A stretch of 7,207 bases of DNA from assembly GCA_030642225.1 (NCBI GenBank), contig DAOWOC010000043.1, positions 1 to 7,207 on the forward strand, written 5' to 3'. Every line of letters starts with the position of its first letter. The first letter of the stretch is position 1. This DNA comes from Deltaproteobacteria bacterium (lineage in GTDB: Bacteria > Desulfobacterota > DAOWOC01). Positions 1-7,035 of the stretch are shown here, piece by piece. The notes under the pieces are model-generated. The model was not told the origin of the DNA and searched no databases. It saw nothing but the letters and a program-made list of their open reading frames with translations. A program made the position numbers and the translations under genes.

Positions 1-53
1 GTTTTTTAATTTTTAAAAAAATCATACATCCCCGCACTTAAATCAAGACTATG

Positions 54-82
54 TTGACTCGTATCTGCTTTGCCTGTAAATT
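54..82 (+). promoter_or_regulatory. Candidate sigma-70-type promoter for pgpA-cinA-thpR
   Basis: TTGACT at 54-59 matches the -35 consensus at 5 of 6 positions. It is followed after exactly 17 bases by TAAATT at 77-82, a 4 of 6 match to the -10. The predicted transcription start falls near base 89, only about 3 bases before the pgpA ATG. No Shine-Dalgarno-like sequence precedes that ATG, so the pair of observations suggests a leaderless or nearly leaderless mRNA. In an AT-rich sequence such a match can arise by chance, and the gene upstream of the window is unknown, so read-through from there is also possible. Confidence 0.35.
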
Positions 83-91
83 CTTTGGTTA

Positions 92-580
92 ATGAAACAC
101 CATCGGGAAAATAACAGAAGACCGTTTGCCTTTAAGGTCGCAACATGTTTTGGAGTAGGGATGGCTCCATTCGCACCTGGGACATGGGGCAGCCTTGCGG
201 CCATACCGATCTGTTTTGCCCTTTCGTTTACACCTCACATCTTAAGTCTTTTTTTTATTATTATCGCGGGATGTTATGCGTGTTATGCCTCAGGGATTGC
301 CGAAGAAATCATACAGGAAAAAGACAGCGGGATGATCGTTATTGATGAGATTATTGGAATGCTTTTAACCCTCTGGGCCATAGAGCCGTCATTATTAAAT
401 TATATCCTTGGTTTTATTTTTTTCCGCTGTTTTGATATACTTAAACCATATCCAATCAGTCTTGCTGACAAAAAAATAAAAAATGGTTTGGGAATAGTAC
501 TTGATGATGTTCTGGCAGGGATTGCGGCGCGTGTTCTGCTCTGGATTGTCATAATTATATGGTTAAACATTCATGTATAG
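92..580 (+). CDS. pgpA: Phosphatidylglycerophosphatase A
   Basis: Membrane enzyme that removes the phosphate from phosphatidylglycerophosphate to give phosphatidylglycerol, the last step of that phospholipid branch. The 162-residue product shows the PgpA family landmarks in order: APGTWGSLAAIP (28-39), a hydrophobic segment (about 40-66), VIDEIIGM with acidic pair D85-E86, FFRCFDILKPYPI (110-122), and LDDVLAGIAA with D138-D139, then a C-terminal hydrophobic helix (148-159). These conserved acidic clusters are the presumed metal and substrate site. Length is close to the E. coli protein (about 170 residues). The in-frame stop at 77-79 leaves ATG 92 as the only reasonable start, although it lacks a ribosome binding site. 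The 3' end overlaps the next gene by 8 bp. Identification is secure; leaderless translation is inference. Confidence 0.95.
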   Translation: MKHHRENNRRPFAFKVATCFGVGMAPFAPGTWGSLAAIPICFALSFTPHILSLFFIIIAGCYACYASGIAEEIIQEKDSGMIVIDEIIGMLLTLWAIEPSLLNYILGFIFFRCFDILKPYPISLADKKIKNGLGIVLDDVLAGIAARVLLWIVIIIWLNIHV

Positions 581-1061
581 TAAACTTGAAAAATTTTCCA
601 TGGAAATTGGAGATGCGTTGATAAATAAAGGATGGCACCTTGCTTTGGCAGAATCCTGTACAGGCGGACTTATCTCCAGTATAATTACTGATATATCCGG
701 CAGTTCAAATTATTTTGAAAACGGGATGGTTGTTTACAGCAATCAATCCAAGATAAGATGCCTCGGTGTGTCAAAGGAATCACTTGTAAAATATGGAGCG
801 GTAAGCAAAAAAGTAGCTGAAGAAATGGCTGTCGGTCTTTTAAAACGCTCACGGGTTGACATAGCCCTTTCTGTAACCGGTATTGCCGGGCCGGGAGGTG
901 GTTCAAAACAAAAACCGGTTGGCACTATCTGGAGCGCAATAGCAACACCTGTTTTACTTAAAACCCGTTTGTACAATTTCAGCGGTGAAAGAAAAAAGAT
1001 AAAGCATGATTCAGCCATAGGCTGCCTTGAATTTCTCATAGAGATTATTAACAGTGATTAG
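573..1061 (+). CDS. pncC: Nicotinamide-nucleotide amidase, stand-alone CinA C-terminal domain (PncC type)
   Basis: Predicted to deamidate nicotinamide mononucleotide (NMN) to nicotinate mononucleotide, returning it to NAD synthesis; NMN is released by the bacterial NAD-dependent DNA ligase. The 162 residues are entirely the CinA C-terminal fold: AESCTGG (26-32), YSNQSK (55-60) with the conserved Tyr and Lys, GAVSKKVAEEMAVG (75-88), SVTGIAGPGGGS (100-111) and KPVGT (114-118), then a final FSGERKK segment. The N-terminal molybdopterin-binding-like/pyrophosphatase domain of full-length CinA is absent, so this is the short form also found in E. coli (PncC/YgaD). The ATG lies within the last codons of pgpA (8-bp overlap) and has no clear ribosome binding site, which implies translational coupling. 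Such genes are often named cinA and commonly sit just upstream of recA. Confidence 0.95.
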   Translation: MYSKLEKFSMEIGDALINKGWHLALAESCTGGLISSIITDISGSSNYFENGMVVYSNQSKIRCLGVSKESLVKYGAVSKKVAEEMAVGLLKRSRVDIALSVTGIAGPGGGSKQKPVGTIWSAIATPVLLKTRLYNFSGERKKIKHDSAIGCLEFLIEIINSD

Positions 1062-1614
1062 GTCATTTTTATCCATTGAAACATCCAGGGCTGTAAGGCT
1101 TGAATTATGTTTAATTCAGAACAAATTAAAAAAAAATAAAGGTATAAGGTGGGTTGCGCCTGACAATATTCACCTGACCCTTAAATTTTTTGGTGATATT
1201 AATCAGGAGCAGGTTGATGACATAAAAAAAATCATATCATCAGTTTGCATAGATATCAGACCAATGACACTTAAAATTAGAGGACTTGGCGGCTTCCCTG
1301 ATATGGACAGGCCAAAAATTTTATGGGCAGGACTTGATGGGGAGATAAAAAGGCTTTTTAAATTTCAAACTCTGATTGACAAAACATTACAAAAAATGAA
1401 TTTTGCCATGGATAAAAAAAATTTTTTGCCACATCTTACAATCGGTCGTATCAAAAAACCAAAAAAATGTGATATATTAAAAAAAGAGATAACAGATATC
1501 AATCTTTTAAAAACAACAAAATGGCGTGTGGATAATATTGTTCTTTTTAAAAGCCAATTAATGCCAGGAGGCGCATTTTATACACATCTATGGGATTTTC
1601 CCCTTAATGGATGA
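1054..1614 (+). CDS. thpR: RNA 2',3'-cyclic phosphodiesterase (2H superfamily)
   Basis: Cytoplasmic 2H phosphoesterase that opens RNA 2',3'-cyclic phosphates to 2'-phosphates; family members, formerly called LigT, can also join tRNA halves through a 2'-5' bond in vitro. Both HxTx catalytic motifs are intact: HLTL at residues 40-43 and HLTI at 127-130, each followed by the usual hydrophobic strand. The N-terminus MIRSFLSIE matches the family's first beta strand (RxFxAI type), supporting the GTG start at 1054. That start overlaps cinA by 8 bp. A weak purine stretch (AGAG within 1040-1046) is the only ribosome binding site candidate. The 186-residue product is slightly longer than E. coli ThpR (about 176). 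The gene is very A-rich, with a 9-A run at 1128-1136 and an A8T6 block at 1414-1427. Function of the recA-linked copy in vivo is not evident from the sequence. Confidence 0.93.
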   Translation: MIRSFLSIETSRAVRLELCLIQNKLKKNKGIRWVAPDNIHLTLKFFGDINQEQVDDIKKIISSVCIDIRPMTLKIRGLGGFPDMDRPKILWAGLDGEIKRLFKFQTLIDKTLQKMNFAMDKKNFLPHLTIGRIKKPKKCDILKKEITDINLLKTTKWRVDNIVLFKSQLMPGGAFYTHLWDFPLNG

Positions 1615-1627
1615 TACCTGTAAATGC

Positions 1628-1654
1628 TTGAATGTGCTTACGAGATAATATTAT
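1628..1654 (+). promoter_or_regulatory. Candidate recA promoter
   Basis: TTGAAT (1628-1633, 4 of 6 match to the -35) and TATTAT (1649-1654, 5 of 6 match to the -10) are separated by 15 bases, shorter than the optimal 17. The -10 lies inside the dyad at 1642-1657, the arrangement expected if a repressor controls it. A transcript would start near 1661 and have a leader of about 50 bases. GATAAT at 1644-1649 is an alternative -10 but has no matching -35. Confidence 0.3.
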
Positions 1655-1657
1655 TTC
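1642..1657. promoter_or_regulatory. 16-bp dyad in the recA leader, possible operator
   Basis: GAGATAATATTATTTC reads the same on both strands except for one pair (1644/1655), so 7 of 8 base pairs are symmetric around 1649/1650. It sits 55-70 bases before the recA start and covers the best -10 candidates. recA is normally repressed by LexA, and LexA sites differ between deltaproteobacterial groups, so a lineage-specific SOS box is one reading. The AT-rich composition makes a chance dyad fairly likely, and no lexA gene is visible here to support the link. Confidence 0.35.
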
Positions 1658-1693
1658 AATGATATGCAGATAAAAAATTAAAAATAGTATTAA

Positions 1694-1701
1694 AGGGAGA
1701 G
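1694..1701 (+). promoter_or_regulatory. Ribosome binding site of recA
   Basis: AGGGAGAG lies about 10 bases upstream of the recA ATG at 1712. It is the clearest Shine-Dalgarno sequence in the window. The other starts here have weak or no such motif, so recA looks set for strong independent translation. Confidence 0.75.
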
Positions 1702-1711
1702 AATAAGTATA

Positions 1712-2737
1712 ATGGAAGAAAAAAAACAGGCTATTGATCTTGCTGTTAATCAGATCGAGAGACAATTCGGCAAGGGTTCCATTATGAGGCTTGGAGGAAA
1801 TACTGTTCAGCAGCTTCCTGCTATCTCAACAGGGATGTTAAGCCTTGATATTGCCCTTGGCGTAGGAGGGGTACCTCGAGGCAGGGTGGTGGAGATTTAT
1901 GGCAGGGAGTCTTCAGGAAAAACAACCCTGGCCCTTCATGTTATTGCCGAAGCCCAAAAAAAAGGCGGGGCAGCAGCATTTATTGATGCTGAGCACGCCC
2001 TTGATATTTATTATACCAGACGCCTTGGAGTAGATGTTGATGAACTCCTGGTATCACAGCCTGATACAGGTGAACAGGCGCTTGAGATCGCTGAGGTATT
2101 AGTAAGGAGCGGCGCGATTGATGTGGTTGTGATTGATTCTGTGGCAGCGCTCGTCCCTAGGGCTGAGATTGAAGGAGATATGGGCGATTCGCATATGGGA
2201 TTGCAGGCCAGGCTTATGTCCCAGGCATTACGAAAACTGACAGCGGCAATCCATAAATCAAAGACCACGATAATCTTTATCAACCAGATAAGGATGAAAA
2301 TCGGTGTTGTTTATGGCAATCCGGAGACCACAACAGGTGGAAATGCCCTTAAATTTTATGCGACAATTCGCATGGAAATACGCCAGATGAGCCAGATTAA
2401 AGACGGGCAGGAGATTACAGGTATCCGCACAAAGGTCAAGGTTGTAAAAAACAAGGTTGCCCCCCCGTTCAAGATAGCTGAATTTGACATAATGTACGGC
2501 ACAGGGATGTCAAAGGTTGGAGATATACTTGATATTGGAGTCAGCAATGAGATAATTGATAAAAGCGGGACATGGTATTCTTATAACAGCGAAAGGCTTG
2601 GCCAGGGCAGGGAAAATTCAAAGGCTTATCTCCTGGAACATCCTGAGATGATGCTTGAGATAGAAGACCGGATAAAAGAAAAATTAGGTGTACTGCAGGT
2701 GCAGGAACAAAATAGCGAGGGAAAAAAGAATAATTAA
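1712..2737 (+). CDS. recA: Recombinase RecA
   Basis: ATP-dependent strand-exchange protein that coats single-stranded DNA, drives homologous recombination and triggers LexA self-cleavage in the SOS response. The 341-residue sequence is complete: N-terminal helix with [15 protein letters not shown] (14-28), Walker A at 64-71 reading GRESSGKT, catalytic E94 in [21 protein letters not shown] (115-126), Walker B ending at D142 ([10 protein letters not shown]), [10 protein letters not shown] (158-167), and the DNA-binding L2 loop [19 protein letters not shown] (197-215). Two points are unusual. The P-loop has Arg at residue 65 where nearly all RecAs have Pro. The C-terminal tail after about residue 325 is short and mixed in charge, unlike the acidic E. 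coli tail. recA has its own ribosome binding site and a 97-bp gap upstream; alaS starts directly after its stop codon, without recX. Confidence 0.99.
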   Translation: MEEKKQAIDLAVNQIERQFGKGSIMRLGGNTVQQLPAISTGMLSLDIALGVGGVPRGRVVEIYGRESSGKTTLALHVIAEAQKKGGAAAFIDAEHALDIYYTRRLGVDVDELLVSQPDTGEQALEIAEVLVRSGAIDVVVIDSVAALVPRAEIEGDMGDSHMGLQARLMSQALRKLTAAIHKSKTTIIFINQIRMKIGVVYGNPETTTGGNALKFYATIRMEIRQMSQIKDGQEITGIRTKVKVVKNKVAPPFKIAEFDIMYGTGMSKVGDILDIGVSNEIIDKSGTWYSYNSERLGQGRENSKAYLLEHPEMMLEIEDRIKEKLGVLQVQEQNSEGKKNN

Positions 2738-5389
2738 ATGAATGGTAATGAAATTAGAAAACGGTTTTTGGATTATTTTGAAGATAGAGGCCATAAAAAA
2801 ATAAAAAGTTCATCTCTTGTCCCACAGGACGATCCAACACTCCTGTTTACGAATGCGGGCATGGTTCCATTAAAACGTCTTTTCCTGAATCAGGAGAAAA
2901 GGTCATACACCAGGGCTGTTTCCTGCCAAAAATGTGTCAGGGCAGGCGGAAAGCATAATGATCTTGAAAATGTAGGCTACACAGCAAGACACCATACCTT
3001 TTTTGAAATGTTAGGCAACTTTTCTTTTGGTGATTATTTTAAAAAGGAAGCTATAAGCCTTGCATGGGAATTTATCACAAAAGAGATGGGTATATCTGAA
3101 AAAAAATTATGGATCACTATACATCATGACGATAATGAGGCATTGGATATCTGGATAGATGACATAGGCATATCTCAAGAACGTATAGTCAAGATGGGAG
3201 ACAAGGATAATTTCTGGTCAATGGGTGATACAGGTCCATGCGGGCCATGCTCGGAAATCCATTTTGACCAGGGGCCGGAGACCGGATGCAGGACAAAAGA
3301 CTGCAAATTAGGGTGTGACTGCGACAGGTTTCTTGAATTATGGAACCTTGTTTTCATGCAATATAACAGGGCTGAAAATGGCCAGTTGACTCCACTCCCA
3401 AAGCCTTCAATAGATACGGGGATGGGGGTTGAAAGAATAGCTGCAGTACTTCAGGGTGTCCAAAGTAATTACGATACAGATATTTTCAAACCCATAATAT
3501 CCGCTATCTCTGATTTCTCAGGCGTCCCCTACGGACAGGATAAAAAGACAGATGTATCAATAAAGGTTATTTCAGATCATGCAAGGGCCGGTGCCTTTTT
3601 AATTGCAGATGGGATTATGCCTTCTAATGAAGGAAGGGGTTATGTCTTAAGGCGTATTATCAGGCGGGCGTTACGACACGGCAAATTTCTGAATATTAAA
3701 GGGCCTTTTTTAAGCCGTATAGTGGTCCCTGTTATTGAAAGTATGGGTGATGTATATCCTGAGCTTCCGAATGCCAGGTCATATATTCAAAAGGTGATAT
3801 TAAACGAGGAGACACGTTTTTCAGAAACACTTGACAATGGTTTAAATCTCCTTAATGAAGAGGTTGAAAAATTAAAAAAACTCAATTTAAAAGAATTTCC
3901 AGGGAGTGTCATGTTTAAACTCTACGATACCTTTGGATTTCCGATTGACATAGTAACCGATACAGTAAGGGCGATTGGTCTTTCTATTGATAAAAAAGGG
4001 TTTGATCTGGCCATGAAAGAACAACGCCGGCGCTCCCGCAAGGCATGGAAGGGCAGTGGCGAATCCGAAATATCCGGGACATATCAATATCTATCTGCAA
4101 AGGGCATTAAAACTATATTCCTTGGATATGAGCAGCAAAAAATTGATACAAAAATAATCGCAATTATTGATGGAAAGAAAATTATTGACACTGCCCATAA
4201 TGGCATGGATGTGGATATAGTGGTTAAGGAAACCCCTTTTTTCGGATCATCCGGCGGACAAATGGGCGATCAGGGTGTAATCACGGGGCAAAACGGTTTA
4301 TTGATAAAGGTAAAGGATGTATTTAAGATTCCTGATAATTTAATAATTCACAAATGTCATATTGAAAAGGGCGGCATAAACAAAGGCGACCTGATAACCA
4401 TGGCCTATGACACGATGACAAGGGCCAGGACAGCGGCCAATCATACAGCCACCCATCTCCTTCACGCTGCTCTCCACAGTATAATAGGCGATCATGCCAA
4501 ACAGCAGGGCTCCATGGTCTCTTCCAAACGTCTCAGATTTGACTTTACCCATTTTTCCAAATTGAGCAGAAATGAACTTATTGAGATAGAAAACTTAGTC
4601 AATCAGAAAATATGTGAGAATATTCCGATAAACACTGAGATCATGGACATGGATCAGGCAGTTAAAACCGGTGCAACCGCCCTTTTTGAAGAAAAATACG
4701 GTGATAAAGTAAGGGTGGTTGATATTAAAAAATTCAGCAGGGAACTTTGTGGTGGCACACATGTAACAAGGACAGGGGACATAGGATTTTTTAAACTTGT
4801 TTCAGAAAGTTCTGTGGCTTCAGGAATTCGCAGGATAGAGGCATTAACAGGGCTTGACGCTTTAGAGTATATACGCAAAATGGAAGATAGAGAGATAGCC
4901 ATGGCGAATTTATTGAAAATATCCCCGGATAATTTTGAAAATCGCCTTCAAAATATCCTTACGAGACAAAAAAAGATAGAAAAGGAAATAATATCTTTAA
5001 AAACTGCTCTTACATCAGGTAATTCCGGAAATATCCTTGATAACATGGAAATAATTGACGATGTAAAGGTACTCATCCAAAAAGTGGAGGAGGTGACAAA
5101 TGCAGGAGACCTTCGTGACATGGCGGATAAGATTAAAGATAAAATAAAATCCGGTATAATTATTTTAGCAGCTGAGGCCAATGGAAAGGCAATCCTCATC
5201 GCTGGTGTAACAAAGGATATGACAAAACGTTTTCATGCAGGGATAATTATTAAAAGTGTTGCAAAAGATGTCGCAGGGAGTGGAGGTGGCAGGCCTGATA
5301 TGGCCCAGGCAGGCGGGACAAAACCTGAAAATATTGACATGGCATTAAAAAATGCAAAAGAGGCTATAAAGGCAATGATCACTGCCTGA
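2738..5389 (+). CDS. alaS: Alanine--tRNA ligase
   Basis: Class II synthetase that charges tRNA(Ala) and hydrolyses mischarged Ser- and Gly-tRNA(Ala). At 883 residues it is full length (E. coli 876). The catalytic domain (about 1-245) has GGKHND (70-75), motif 2 around R84 (ARHHTFFEMLGNFSFGD), GPCGPCSEIH (166-175), DTGMGVER (226-233); motif 3 is GRGYVLRRIIRR (299-310). The tRNA-binding helical region follows to about 450. The editing domain carries both zinc motifs, H569-x3-H573 and C671-x3-H675 (CGGTH). The C-terminal C-Ala domain has GGGRPDMAQAG (849-859). The catalytic domain also has four extra cysteines, C184, C189, C193 and C195. The ATG follows the recA stop with zero spacing. GAGGG at 2717-2721 is too far upstream to be a good ribosome binding site, so coupling to recA is likely. 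I see no frameshift or truncation. Confidence 0.99.
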   Translation: MNGNEIRKRFLDYFEDRGHKKIKSSSLVPQDDPTLLFTNAGMVPLKRLFLNQEKRSYTRAVSCQKCVRAGGKHNDLENVGYTARHHTFFEMLGNFSFGDYFKKEAISLAWEFITKEMGISEKKLWITIHHDDNEALDIWIDDIGISQERIVKMGDKDNFWSMGDTGPCGPCSEIHFDQGPETGCRTKDCKLGCDCDRFLELWNLVFMQYNRAENGQLTPLPKPSIDTGMGVERIAAVLQGVQSNYDTDIFKPIISAISDFSGVPYGQDKKTDVSIKVISDHARAGAFLIADGIMPSNEGRGYVLRRIIRRALRHGKFLNIKGPFLSRIVVPVIESMGDVYPELPNARSYIQKVILNEETRFSETLDNGLNLLNEEVEKLKKLNLKEFPGSVMFKLYDTFGFPIDIVTDTVRAIGLSIDKKGFDLAMKEQRRRSRKAWKGSGESEISGTYQYLSAKGIKTIFLGYEQQKIDTKIIAIIDGKKIIDTAHNGMDVDIVVKETPFFGSSGGQMGDQGVITGQNGLLIKVKDVFKIPDNLIIHKCHIEKGGINKGDLITMAYDTMTRARTAANHTATHLLHAALHSIIGDHAKQQGSMVSSKRLRFDFTHFSKLSRNELIEIENLVNQKICENIPINTEIMDMDQAVKTGATALFEEKYGDKVRVVDIKKFSRELCGGTHVTRTGDIGFFKLVSESSVASGIRRIEALTGLDALEYIRKMEDREIAMANLLKISPDNFENRLQNILTRQKKIEKEIISLKTALTSGNSGNILDNMEIIDDVKVLIQKVEEVTNAGDLRDMADKIKDKIKSGIIILAAEANGKAILIAGVTKDMTKRFHAGIIIKSVAKDVAGSGGGRPDMAQAGGTKPENIDMALKNAKEAIKAMITA

Positions 5390-5433
5390 GATATATTGAT
5401 AATCTTAAGATATTTTTTCAGATAAAACCGAAA

Positions 5434-7035
5434 TTGGATGAGATGAAAGGTTCAATAAAAATAATTAAAGGCAGGGATAAAGGTTCAACCTTTGCGCTAT
5501 CTCAAATTGAGCCACTGATAATAGGCAGGGAAAGCAGCTACGGGTCCCTCCATGATGCGAGCATATCAAGAAAACACTGCAAAATAGATCTTCAGGATGA
5601 TAAATTTATTATTACTGATCTTGGCAGCTCGAATGGAACTTATCTAAACAAAAAGAAAATATCAAATGCAGTATTAAAAAATAGTGATCAGATTAAAATC
5701 GGCGGCTTTTTGTTTGAGGTTAACCTGGAAGAAGAGAAAGGGGAGATAGAAAGGATTGTATCCTCTTTTAAAAATTCTTCGGGGTCTCCATCAGTCAGCC
5801 TGACTATCTTTAACTCCATTACTGAAGATAAAAACGATCAGGAACAGGTAATAAAAAAAAAACTTGATATTGAAAACACTAGCTTTATAAAAGGTGCTGA
5901 TGAAAAAACTGCTGGATTAAAAGATGTTGTAAAGGCGCACAAAAATCTTGCTGCACTCTATAATATTGGCACAATAATAAACCGCATAACAGAACTGAAT
6001 ATATTATTCCCTGCCATCCTTAAAGCCATACTTGATGTGATAAAGGCCGATCGCAGTGCGCTTATCCTGTGGGATAAAGAAAAAGATGAGGTTAATCCTG
6101 TATCTGTAATCACAAAAAAAGATGGAAAACATTCTACTGATATTGAAATAAGCAAGACCGTATTAGATGAAGTTCTTAAATCCGGGGTTTCAATTTTAAG
6201 TTTAAATGCCATGGATGATGACAGATTTAAGGACGGCAAAAGCATAATGCTCCAGGGAATAAAGTCAATTATGTGCGTTCCGCTAATGACCAAAGAACTT
6301 ATCTTAGGAGCTATCTATATTGATTCTTCGAGTATTATAAATGCATTTAATGAATCAGACATGGAACTTCTTGCAACTATCGGTTACCAGGCCGGTATAG
6401 CAATACAAAATGTCAGCCTTCTTGAGGATATTGAAAAATCTCATTATGAAACTATTTTTCGCCTTGTGATAGCATCGGAATACAAGGATACGGATACAGG
6501 CAGTCATATTCACAGGATCAGCAAATACTCCGAGGCCATTGCTAAAAAAATGGGGATTGAAAAAAATATTATAAAAATGATATGCAAGGCAAGTCCAATG
6601 CATGATGTCGGCAAGCTTGGAATACCTGATACCGTACTTTTAAAACCAGGCAGACTTGATCCTGATGAAAGAAAAATTATTGAGCAGCATACCTTGATCG
6701 GGGCAAACATTTTAAAAGATCCTGTATCTGACATTATGAAATTTTCTCATGAAATAGCCCTTACGCATCATGAAAAATGGGACGGCACAGGATATCCCAA
6801 CGGCCTTAAAGGTGAAGACATCCCTGTTACAGGCAGGATCGTGGCGCTTGCCGATGTGTTTGACGCCCTGATATCAAAAAGATGCTATAAACCAGGATTT
6901 ACCATTGAAAAGGCAGTTGATATAATAAAAGAGGAAAGCGGTAAACATTTTGATCCTGCATGCGTAAACGCCTTTTTCGAATGTTTTGATGAGATAATCG
7001 CAATATATGAAGAATTTAAAAATAAAACAGCATAA
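5434..7035 (+). CDS. FHA-GAF-HD-GYP domain protein, predicted cyclic-dinucleotide phosphodiesterase
   Basis: Predicted cytoplasmic signalling enzyme; no signal peptide or membrane segment is visible. The FHA domain (about 5-103) has the phosphothreonine-binding residues G31-R32, S45-R-K-H48 and N67-G-T69. A polar linker (about 105-168) contains a run of ten A bases at 5853-5862. A GAF domain (about 172-328) probably senses a ligand or redox state. The C-terminal HD-GYP domain (about 333-525) keeps the expected metal and signature residues: D354-T-G-S-H358, H390-D391-V-G-K, H419, H445-H446-E, D450-G-T-G-Y-P455 and D474, so cyclic-di-GMP (or 3',3'-cGAMP) hydrolysis is likely. The TTG at 5434 gives 533 residues; ATG at 5443 (residue 4) is equally good and fits the usual FHA N-terminus. 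Neither has a strong ribosome binding site. The kinase partner and output are unknown. It lies 44 bp after alaS and may be co-transcribed with it. Confidence 0.92.
   Translation: MDEMKGSIKIIKGRDKGSTFALSQIEPLIIGRESSYGSLHDASISRKHCKIDLQDDKFIITDLGSSNGTYLNKKKISNAVLKNSDQIKIGGFLFEVNLEEEKGEIERIVSSFKNSSGSPSVSLTIFNSITEDKNDQEQVIKKKLDIENTSFIKGADEKTAGLKDVVKAHKNLAALYNIGTIINRITELNILFPAILKAILDVIKADRSALILWDKEKDEVNPVSVITKKDGKHSTDIEISKTVLDEVLKSGVSILSLNAMDDDRFKDGKSIMLQGIKSIMCVPLMTKELILGAIYIDSSSIINAFNESDMELLATIGYQAGIAIQNVSLLEDIEKSHYETIFRLVIASEYKDTDTGSHIHRISKYSEAIAKKMGIEKNIIKMICKASPMHDVGKLGIPDTVLLKPGRLDPDERKIIEQHTLIGANILKDPVSDIMKFSHEIALTHHEKWDGTGYPNGLKGEDIPVTGRIVALADVFDALISKRCYKPGFTIEKAVDIIKEESGKHFDPACVNAFFECFDEIIAIYEEFKNKTA

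Noticed and set aside
1..21. T-rich then A-rich stretch at the window start as a terminator of an upstream gene
   Set aside because: It could pair T with A only, has no GC stem, and the upstream gene is not visible.
145..345. Second + strand frame of 66 codons inside pgpA
   Set aside because: It overlaps a clear PgpA coding sequence in another frame and its product has no recognisable features.
1592..1602. GGG-ATTTT-(C)CCC hairpin at the end of thpR as a terminator
   Set aside because: A three-pair stem inside the coding region without a T-run.
5402..5418. Perfect 10-bp palindrome ATCTTAAGAT followed by A and six Ts after alaS, as a terminator
   Set aside because: The stem would be 5 AT-rich pairs with no loop, too weak for intrinsic termination. 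The downstream gene starts 15 bases later and looks co-transcribed.
5396..5426. Promoter for the FHA gene (TTGATA at 5396-5401, GATAAA at 5421-5426)
   Set aside because: The -35 is good (5 of 6) but the spacer is 19 bases and the -10 only 4 of 6; in AT-rich DNA this is not enough to call.
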